Of a stretch of DNA of 18,216 bases, positions 1 through 5,736 are shown in pieces. The stretch comes from Thermoplasmata archaeon. GTDB lineage: Archaea > Thermoplasmatota > Thermoplasmata > Lutacidiplasmatales > UBA184. A model generated the notes under the pieces. That model was not told the origin of the DNA, did not search any database, and saw nothing but the letters and a program-made list of their open reading frames with translations. Numbering within the stretch: the stretch's first letter is position 1; each line of letters begins with the position of its first letter. Made by a program: the position numbers and the translations under genes. The stretch covers positions 1-18,216 of the forward strand of contig JAKATE010000024.1 of the NCBI GenBank assembly GCA_021828085.1, written 5' to 3'.

Positions 1-1
1 G

Positions 2-235
2 GTCGTCCGACGGCTGCAACGCCTGGGGTGCCCGAAAGTGAACCTCCACGTCCTGCCGAGCAACCGGAGAGTGGTCCGGTTCTACGAGAGGATGGGTTTC
101 CGCCCGGCCCCGATGCTCTACATGGAGCGCTGGCTCACAAAGGACGGGAGGGACCGTGCCCGTCGTCCAGCCCGGCGACGAGCCTCCCGTTCCGCCCGTC
201 GCAGCCCCCGAACGGCCGCCCCTTCAGCTTCATAA
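2..235 (+). CDS. GNAT-family N-acetyltransferase, C-terminal part (5' end outside window)
   Basis: The reading frame is open from the left edge to a TAA at 233-235, so the start codon is upstream. The visible part has the closing motif of GNAT acetyltransferases: a beta strand followed by N..VV.FYERMGF (LPSNRRVVRFYERMGF), then a strand ending in YMERW. In GNAT proteins this part lies next to the acetyl-CoA site and helps hold the acceptor substrate. The substrate cannot be told from this fragment. After the domain there is an odd basic tail of about 30 residues rich in Arg, Ala and Ser, which may be disordered or bind nucleic acid. The riboswitch begins a few bases after the stop, so this gene probably belongs to a different transcription unit from the thiamine genes. 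Confidence 0.8.
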   Translation, partial: VVRRLQRLGCPKVNLHVLPSNRRVVRFYERMGFRPAPMLYMERWLTKDGRDRARRPARRRASRSARRSPRTAAPSAS

Positions 236-240
236 CAGCC

Positions 241-345
241 CCCTCCCTGGCTCCCGGCGCGGGGGAGCCCTAGATGGAGCTGAGAGGGCAGTTGGAAGCT
301 GCCGACCCCTTGAACCTGATCCGGGTAATGCCGGCGAAGGGAAGG
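241..345 (+). promoter_or_regulatory. TPP (thiamine pyrophosphate) riboswitch, THI element
   Basis: The conserved core of the THI-box aptamer is plain: CTGAGA at 280-285, then ACCCCTTGAACCTGATC and GGGTAATGCCGGCGAAGGGA ending at 342. P2 pairs GGGG (261-265) with CCCC (306-309). The variable side stem is GGCAG/CTGCC (287-303). P5 is CCGG/CCGG flanking GTAATG. P1 cannot be fixed; CCTCCCT (242-248) with AGGGAAGG (338-345) is one option. A competing 7-bp hairpin, GGCTCCC (249-255) with GGGAGCC (263-269), would trap the P2 strand and could be the ligand-free fold. The aptamer lies directly before thiBPQ, so TPP should shut down thiamine uptake. TPP riboswitches are known in Thermoplasmata among archaea. 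Confidence 0.93.
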
Positions 346-347
346 AC

Positions 348-395
348 ATGGAGCGGGTGACCGACTCCTCCGCGGGACGCGGAGGATGGCCGTAG
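348..395 (+). CDS. Possible 15-codon leader peptide between riboswitch and thiB
   Basis: ATG at 348 opens a short frame (MERVTDSSAGRGGWP) ending in TAG at 393-395, just past the thiB ATG at 386. The purine-rich GGGAAGG (339-345) ends two bases before this ATG and overlaps the 3' edge of the aptamer. A ribosome here would cross and melt the 366-386 hairpin, then stop near the thiB start, which would suit translational coupling. The spacing from the purine run is short and the frame may be chance, so this is only a candidate. Confidence 0.2.
   Translation: MERVTDSSAGRGGWP
366..386 (+). promoter_or_regulatory. Hairpin covering the thiB ribosome site and start codon
   Basis: A perfect 9-bp stem, TCCTCCGCG (366-374) and CGCGGAGGA (378-386), has a 3-base loop. 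Its 3' arm contains the GGAGG sequence and the A of the thiB ATG (386). No T-run follows, so it does not look like an intrinsic terminator. It is well placed as the expression platform of the TPP riboswitch, blocking translation initiation. That function is inferred from position; the alternative pairing in the ligand-free state was not established. Confidence 0.6.
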
Positions 396-1549
396 GACCG
401 ACCGCTCGCCCTCCGGTACCTCCCGCCCACCGTCGCTGGGGACGCCGCTCCCGATGGTTCACGGCCCTACTGGTCGTGGTCCTCGTTGCAGTGGGGACCT
501 ACGGCGTGGCGGAGTACGCCGCCCATCTGCCCCCCTCCGGGCCCACCCTCACCATCTGGACCTACTCGAGCTTCTTCGGGTCGGGGAGCGACCCCGGCGC
601 GGCCCGGGGGGCGGTCTTCGATCAATTCGAGAACCTGACCGGTGCCCACGTCCAGGTGGTCTACCAGAGCTCGGACCTCGCCAGCACCCTGCTCACCACC
701 CCGGCGGCCCAGCGGCCCGACCTTGTCGTGGGGCTCGACGAGATCACGTCGGGGGAGGTGGAGCGGGCGAACCTGCTGCTCCCCTACTCCCCCCCCAACC
801 TGGCGAGCGTTCCCCCGGCCCTGGTGCGCGCGCTGGGGCCCGGGGGTGGGGTCGTGCCGTACGAGTACGGCTACCTCGGCGTTGACTACAACCGCTCCGA
901 GGACAACGCCTCGGGGCACCCGTACTCCCAGGGGAGCTTCTTCAGCGCCCTCCCGGCGGAGCCCTCCCTCGCCTCCCAGTTCGTCTACGAGGACCCCGCG
1001 GCCGGCAGCATCGTCGGGGAGGAGTTCCTGGCCTGGGAGTACGAGTACTACACCCAGGTCCTGCACCAGAACTGGACCGGGTTCTGGAAGGGCATCGCGC
1101 CCCACGCTATCGCCTCTCCAGACTGGACCGATGCCTACAACGAGTTCAGCGCCGGCCAGGCGGCCGCCTGCGTGAGCTACGTGACCGACCCGGCGTACAA
1201 CTACTACTTCGGGTACGGGGGCGGGACCGGCTCCGCCGTCGCCGTGCACAACGGGACGAGCTACGGGTGGGAGACCATCTACGGGGCGGGGATCCTCAAC
1301 TCGAGCAAGCACGTCGCCCTCGCCGAGGAGTTCGTGAACTGGCTGCTCGGCGGCACCGTCCAGTCCCTCGTCGCCACGAACGAATGGGAGTACCCGGCCA
1401 ACTCGACCGTGCTCGCCGAACTTCCACCGGCCTACCAGGTGACGCTCCCCCCCTCCTCCATCACCCCGCTCAACCCCTACCTCCCACCGGTCCAGGCGGC
1501 CGAGGAGCTGCCCCAGTGGATCCTCGAGCTCCAGTCGCTCGGGGTGTGA
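386..1549 (+). CDS. thiB: Thiamine ABC transporter, substrate-binding protein (ThiB/TbpA type)
   Basis: This 387-residue protein captures thiamine or its phosphates outside the membrane and passes them to ThiP. Residues 1-24 are basic and residues 25-48 form one hydrophobic segment, so it is either a signal peptide or a membrane anchor; no lipobox is evident. The mature part follows the thiamine-binding periplasmic family closely: LTIWTYSSF at 55-63, PDLVVGLDE at 111-119, VPYEYGYLGVDYN at 157-169, FVYEDP near 199, WTDAYNEF and SYVTDPAY around 247-272, and NEWEYPAN near the C-terminus. ATG 386 is the only in-frame start before the signal segment; stops lie upstream in this frame. The GGAGG abuts the ATG with no spacer, which is unusual. 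It is the first gene after the TPP riboswitch, which fits the assignment. Confidence 0.92.
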   Translation: MAVGPTARPPVPPAHRRWGRRSRWFTALLVVVLVAVGTYGVAEYAAHLPPSGPTLTIWTYSSFFGSGSDPGAARGAVFDQFENLTGAHVQVVYQSSDLASTLLTTPAAQRPDLVVGLDEITSGEVERANLLLPYSPPNLASVPPALVRALGPGGGVVPYEYGYLGVDYNRSEDNASGHPYSQGSFFSALPAEPSLASQFVYEDPAAGSIVGEEFLAWEYEYYTQVLHQNWTGFWKGIAPHAIASPDWTDAYNEFSAGQAAACVSYVTDPAYNYYFGYGGGTGSAVAVHNGTSYGWETIYGAGILNSSKHVALAEEFVNWLLGGTVQSLVATNEWEYPANSTVLAELPPAYQVTLPPSSITPLNPYLPPVQAAEELPQWILELQSLGV

Positions 1550-1570
1550 GGGGGCGCGTCATCCTCCTCC

Positions 1571-3235
1571 ATGACCGACCGTCCCCGCTCCTCCGCCGCG
1601 GCCCGCCTGTCCACGCTGTGGGGGTTCCTACCGGTCCTACTCTTCGTCACGCTCACCACGCTGGCCCCGCTGCTCTTCCTCCTCGTCCGGGTGGCGCAGG
1701 ACTTTGGAGGCGCTCCCGGGCTCTACGCACAGCTCTTCGGCCCCTCTCTCGCGGCCCAGGATGCGCGGCTGGCGTTGGGTAACTCTCTCACTCAGGGGCT
1801 CTGGAGCGCGCTGGGGGCGTTCGCCCTCGGCTACCCGGTCGGACTCCTGCTGGGGCGCTACCGCTTCCCCGGAAGGCAGCTCCTCTCCTCCTCCCTCCTG
1901 GTGACGTTCCTGCTACCCAGCCTGCTGGTGGTCCTGGGCATCCAGGATCTGTTCGGGACCCGGGGGCTCCTCTCCCCGGAGCTCTCCTTCCTCGGCCACG
2001 GGCTTGCCGGGATCGTCGTGGCGAACGTCTTCTTCAACCTGGGGGTCGTCGCGCTCTTCACCTCCTCCTCCATCGAGAACGCCTCCCGGCCCCAGGAGGA
2101 GGCGGCTGCCCTTCTGGGGGCCAGCCCGGGGCGCATCTTCCGGGACGTCTGGGGACGCGCCTCGCTGCTGGGAGCCGGGGCGGGAGCCCTGCTCACCTTC
2201 CTCTTCTCGTTCCTCGGCTTCGCGGCCCCCCTCCTCCTCGGCGGCGCAGGGAACGCGACCGTGGAGGTCTGGATCTACACCCTGGCCCGGGGGGTCTTCG
2301 CGAGCCCGGGTCTCGCGTCGGTGCTCACCCTCTGGACGGTCCTCTTCCTCGCCGGGCCGAGCCTCGTCTATCTCTTCCTCGTCCGGCGGACGAGCTTCCT
2401 TGGGGGGGTCGCCCGGGGCTCCCCCGGACTCCGCCCTCTCCGCTCCGGTGGGGCGGGGGCGGCGGTCCTCGCGACCGTCTCGCTGCTCATCGCCGCAGCG
2501 GTCGGCCTCCTGCTGGTGGAGGTGATCGTGCACGGCTTTCAGGGCGCCCCGGGGTCCGCCCTGACCCTCGCGAACTTCTCCTCCCTCTTCTCCTCCCGCT
2601 CCGGACAGATCGTGGGGATCCCCATCGTCGCGGCGATCGGGAACTCGCTCTTCTACGCCACCCTGGCGTCCCTCCTGGTCCTCTCCCTCTCCCTCGTCAC
2701 CGCCTATGTCCGGGCCCGTCGGGGGCCCGGCGCGCAGCTCACCGACCTGCTCGTCTTCGCCCCCCTGCTGGTCTCCCCGGTGATCCTCGCGCTCTCCCTC
2801 GAGACCTTCTACACCGGCACGCTGGCGACACCCCCCCTCCTCTGGGTCCTTATCGTCCTCAGCGAGGCTTCGTTGGCGCTTCCCTTCGCCCTCCAGTCGG
2901 TCACCCTGGGGCTCCGCTCGGTCCCCCCGGAGCCTCGGGAGGCGGGTCGGACGCTGGGGGCCTCCTCCTGGCGGGCCTTCGTCGACGGGGACCTGAGCGG
3001 GCTCCGGGGGTCCATCACCTCGGCGGTGCTCTTCGCCTTCGCGCTGGGGCTGGGGGAGTTCGCCGCCACCAACTTCCTCTACATCCCCTCCTACGCCACG
3101 ACCGTGGTGGCGATCTACCAGCTGGGCAACGCCCGTGCGCTCGGGGCGGAGGCGGCGCTCGCGACCCTGCTGGCGGTCCTGAGCCTCGTGCTCTTTGTCG
3201 GCCTGCAGGAGGTGCTGCGCCGTGTCCGGGCGTGA
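1571..3235 (+). CDS. thiP: Thiamine ABC transporter permease (ThiP type, fused two-domain)
   Basis: This 554-residue integral membrane protein has around 12 hydrophobic segments and forms the whole membrane channel of the thiamine importer. It holds two copies of the binding-protein-dependent permease fold. Each ends in an EAA loop that docks onto the ATPase: EEAAALLGASPGRIF near residue 175 and REAGRTLGASSWRAF near residue 455. The second copy is followed by the typical LGEFAATNF segment. The two-domain length matches bacterial ThiP. It starts 21 bases after the thiB stop; no good ribosome site is visible at the right distance. Its end overlaps the start of thiQ by 14 bases, indicating one operon. 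A related iron(III) or molybdate-type permease would look similar, but the riboswitch and ThiB neighbour settle the substrate. Confidence 0.92.
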   Translation: MTDRPRSSAAARLSTLWGFLPVLLFVTLTTLAPLLFLLVRVAQDFGGAPGLYAQLFGPSLAAQDARLALGNSLTQGLWSALGAFALGYPVGLLLGRYRFPGRQLLSSSLLVTFLLPSLLVVLGIQDLFGTRGLLSPELSFLGHGLAGIVVANVFFNLGVVALFTSSSIENASRPQEEAAALLGASPGRIFRDVWGRASLLGAGAGALLTFLFSFLGFAAPLLLGGAGNATVEVWIYTLARGVFASPGLASVLTLWTVLFLAGPSLVYLFLVRRTSFLGGVARGSPGLRPLRSGGAGAAVLATVSLLIAAAVGLLLVEVIVHGFQGAPGSALTLANFSSLFSSRSGQIVGIPIVAAIGNSLFYATLASLLVLSLSLVTAYVRARRGPGAQLTDLLVFAPLLVSPVILALSLETFYTGTLATPPLLWVLIVLSEASLALPFALQSVTLGLRSVPPEPREAGRTLGASSWRAFVDGDLSGLRGSITSAVLFAFALGLGEFAATNFLYIPSYATTVVAIYQLGNARALGAEAALATLLAVLSLVLFVGLQEVLRRVRA

Positions 3236-4268
3236 GCTCGCGGCCGCGGTCCGGTCGCTCGAGGTGACGAGCGGATCGTTCCACCTGGGGCCGGTCTCCT
3301 TCGAGCTTCGCCCAGGGGAGGTGCTGGCCGTCCTCGGCCCGAACGGCTCAGGAAAGACCACGTTGTTGCGCGCCCTGGCGGGCCTCGAGCCCGTCGAAGG
3401 GGGCTCCTTCGAGCTCGGCGGGCGGGAGATCACCCGGGCTCCCCCGCAGCGTAGAGGGATCGGTTTCGTCTTCCAGGACCTCGCGCTCTTCCCCCAGAAG
3501 ACGGTGGAGGAGAACGTCGCCTACGGGCTCACGGTGAGCGGACCGTGGGATGACCGGAAGGAGGCGCGTCTCCAGGAGATGCTCCAGCGCTTCGGCCTCG
3601 AAGCGCTGGCCCGGCGACGTCCCGGGGAGCTCTCCGGTGGGGAGCGTCAGCGTGTGGCGCTCGCCCGCGCGTTGGCCCCCTCCCCCCGGTTGCTCCTCCT
3701 TGACGAGCCGCTCGCCGCCTCGGACCCCCGCCGTCGGCGAGAGCTACAGGTCGACCTGGCCCGATGGCTCCGAGAGGGCTCGGAGGCGGCTGTCTATGTG
3801 ACCCATGATCTCGAGGAGGCCCTCCTCCTCGGGGACCGTATCTTGCTCCTTTGGAAGGGTCGGGTGCTGCGCTGGGCCCCGCCGGTCGATCTCCTTTCCG
3901 ACCCCCAGGACGTCAACGCCGCCTGGTTCCTTGGCTACAACGTCGCCCGGGACGGAAAGGCCTGGTTCGGCGTCCATCCGTGGGATCTCGAACCGTCTCT
4001 TCCGAAGGAGGGCGGGACGCTCTCCGCGCGGCTGCTGCGCCGGGTCCCCGCGCCCTGGGGGGAGCGCTGGCTGCTCAGCTTGGGAAGGGAGGAGGGGTCC
4101 CTGCCGTGGGAGGCCTGGGTCCCAAAGGACAGGTTGGCCCCGGACCTCCCGAAGGAGGGCACGGTGGAGCTCCGGGCGCTCCGGCGCGTCGCGCTCGAGG
4201 GCTCGCTGGAAATCGATTGGTTGAAGAGCCCGGAGGGTTCGCCCCCGGGTCCTTCGGGAGCAACGTGA
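3222..4268 (+). CDS. thiQ: Thiamine ABC transporter ATP-binding protein (ThiQ type, with C-terminal extension)
   Basis: This ATPase powers thiamine import. From GTG 3222 the 348-residue protein shows Walker A GPNGSGKTT (39-47), Q-loop FQDL (Q85), signature LSGGERQ (137-143), Walker B LLLLDEP (157-163), D-loop around 168 and switch His195 in VTHD. All catalytic residues are present. GTG 3222 is chosen because GGAGGTG at 3208-3214 lies 7 bases upstream; the TTG at 3195 lies deeper inside thiP. It overlaps thiP by 14 bases. Bacterial ThiQ is near 230 residues; here about 115 more follow the ATPase core, with beta-type sequence (WFGVHPWDLE, AWVPKDRL) resembling the TOBE-like regulatory tail of other importer ATPases. 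That assignment of the tail is inference. Confidence 0.9.
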   Translation: MSGRELAAAVRSLEVTSGSFHLGPVSFELRPGEVLAVLGPNGSGKTTLLRALAGLEPVEGGSFELGGREITRAPPQRRGIGFVFQDLALFPQKTVEENVAYGLTVSGPWDDRKEARLQEMLQRFGLEALARRRPGELSGGERQRVALARALAPSPRLLLLDEPLAASDPRRRRELQVDLARWLREGSEAAVYVTHDLEEALLLGDRILLLWKGRVLRWAPPVDLLSDPQDVNAAWFLGYNVARDGKAWFGVHPWDLEPSLPKEGGTLSARLLRRVPAPWGERWLLSLGREEGSLPWEAWVPKDRLAPDLPKEGTVELRALRRVALEGSLEIDWLKSPEGSPPGPSGAT

Positions 4269-4651
4269 CCGCGGCCGATACCCCCCCGGTGGTGCTGATC
4301 GGAGAGCCCGAGAGCGAGCGGAGCCTGCTCAAGGCCTACCTCGAGCGGAACAAGCTCGGCGTCGTGGGCTCGGTGGGAGCGCTCACCGACGGCATCCCCC
4401 TCCTCGCCCAGAAGCCCGAGGCGACGGTGGTCTTCCTCCATCCGGCCGACGCGGCCTCCACCGGGGCCTGGCTCGCGCAAAGGCGCGAGCAGGGGTTCAA
4501 CGGGAGGGTGGGGGTCATCGTCGCCCCGGCCCGGATCCTCGAGTTCGTCGGTCCGGGGCGCTTCAACGACTTCGCCTTGAAGAGCCCGGTCTCCGAGCCG
4601 GATCTCTGCGGGGCGGCCCGGTCTGCTTCGCGGATTGCGGACCGGGGCTGA
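4265..4651 (+). CDS. Degenerate response-regulator receiver-like protein
   Basis: GTG 4265 overlaps the thiQ stop (GTGA), with GGGAG at 4256-4260 as ribosome site, so it is translationally linked to the thiamine operon. The 128-residue product reads like a stand-alone CheY-type receiver fold: strand 1 VVLIGEPE (9-16), helix SLLKAYLERN, strand 3 ATVVFLHP (53-60), strand 4 VGVIVAP (82-88), and ALKSPVSEPDL (104-114) resembling the conserved K-P turn (K106). The aspartate pair after strand 1 is replaced by G-E-P-E, and the phosphoacceptor Asp after strand 3 is His59 or a neighbour. It probably cannot be phosphorylated in the normal way. Role unknown; its place in the operon hints at control of or coupling to thiamine uptake, but it may simply be read through. 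Confidence 0.65.
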   Translation: MTAADTPPVVLIGEPESERSLLKAYLERNKLGVVGSVGALTDGIPLLAQKPEATVVFLHPADAASTGAWLAQRREQGFNGRVGVIVAPARILEFVGPGRFNDFALKSPVSEPDLCGAARSASRIADRG

Positions 4652-4698
4652 GTTGCCCTCCGACCCCTTTCCCACGACGAGAAGACCAGAATCCCAGC

Positions 4699-5736
4699 TC
4701 AGTCCGATTGAGGGGAGAGCGCCTGGGAAAGGCCGTCACAGAACAGGGTGACTCCCAATCCGAAGAGCAAGATCCACAGGGCGGGGAAGGTGTACCCCCA
4801 CCAAGGATTCACCGCGCTTGAACCCGGCACCCACGCCGCCGCCCCGTTCGCCAAGACCCACGTCCATTCGGGGAACTGGGCCGACGGCAGGATCGGGAGG
4901 ACGTTAGGGAGGAAGTCGCAGATCGGTACCGGGGAGGTGATGGAGATCTCGATGTTGACGTACAGGAGACCCCCCAAGAGGACGAAGATGGTGGCCACCG
5001 TCGTCGGTATCTGGGAGAGGATCGGGAACAGGCTATTCGGGAGGATGTGGCGGAAGAGGAGGCGTCGTGGCCGGGCACCAGAGGCCCGGGCAGCCTCTAC
5101 GAAGGGTTGGGCGGCCACCGATCTTGCCCGGGCCTGGACCCCCCGGGCGTAGGGGGCCCAGAGAACGACGTTGAGGAGGAGGGCGAAGGTCCAGAGCCGA
5201 TCGTTGCTCGGCACCATGGGAAGGAAGAAGAGCAGGGCGGCAAGGGTGAGCACGAACTCCGGGACGGAGAGGAAGACGTCGGTCAGGCTGGCCAACAGGT
5301 CATCGAACCACCCCCCCAACCCCCCAGCAATGGCGCCGAGCAATCCTCCCGCGAGGGCGGCAGGAAGGACGACGAGCGCGACCAGGGCCAGGTCCCAGCG
5401 AGTCCCCATGACCAGGCCCTGGAGGACATCGAAACCAGCGGTCCCGGTGACGCCCAGCGGGTGGGCTCCCCACCGGAGCGGAAGGAGCTGGAGGGTGGGC
5501 CCGGGTGGGACCACGCAGAACCGGCCGGACTGGAGATGGGCCGGGAGGAAGGCCGGGTCCCCCGGATACCAGAGGGACGAGAGCGAGCCCACGACCACGA
5601 AGAACCCTAAGATCGCCAATCCCCCGAGGAGGGGGGGATTCTGGAGGAGGGCACGCAACCGCCGGTAGAGGAGAGGCCGGGTCTGAGGAGGCTCCTCGGG
5701 CTCAACCCCCGATGGCCCAGGGGAAGGACGGTTCAT
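4699..5736 (-). CDS. ABC transporter permease, dipeptide/nickel type (DppC-like)
   Basis: This 345-residue membrane protein carries the hallmarks of the DppC half of peptide or nickel importers. There is an N-terminal cytoplasmic stretch, a first membrane helix at about 35-55, a long extracytoplasmic loop containing HPLGVTGTAGFDVLQ (92-106, the usual HPLGTD..GRDVLSR signature in altered form), then helices near 115-141, 148-173 and 181-199. The EAA loop FVEAARASGARPRRLLFRHILP (212-232) binds the ATPase, and helices at 235-262 and 311-335 follow. The stretch between residues 262 and 310 is longer than I expect for the family. Its ATG overlaps the stop of the upstream DppB fusion (ATGA), so the two are one operon and probably a heterodimer. 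No binding protein or ATPase gene is in this window. Substrate unknown. Confidence 0.85.
   Translation of the reverse strand: MNRPSPGPSGVEPEEPPQTRPLLYRRLRALLQNPPLLGGLAILGFFVVVGSLSSLWYPGDPAFLPAHLQSGRFCVVPPGPTLQLLPLRWGAHPLGVTGTAGFDVLQGLVMGTRWDLALVALVVLPAALAGGLLGAIAGGLGGWFDDLLASLTDVFLSVPEFVLTLAALLFFLPMVPSNDRLWTFALLLNVVLWAPYARGVQARARSVAAQPFVEAARASGARPRRLLFRHILPNSLFPILSQIPTTVATIFVLLGGLLYVNIEISITSPVPICDFLPNVLPILPSAQFPEWTWVLANGAAAWVPGSSAVNPWWGYTFPALWILLFGLGVTLFCDGLSQALSPQSD

Noticed and set aside
366..386. Hairpin before thiB as an intrinsic transcription terminator
   Set aside because: No T-tract follows, and it overlaps the start codon; blocking translation fits better.
1913..3433. Minus-strand 506-residue open frame across thiP and thiQ
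   Set aside because: Antisense to clear transporter genes. The composition (Gly, Glu, Arg, Pro-rich, no hydrophobic core) is what a GC-rich gene gives when read backwards.
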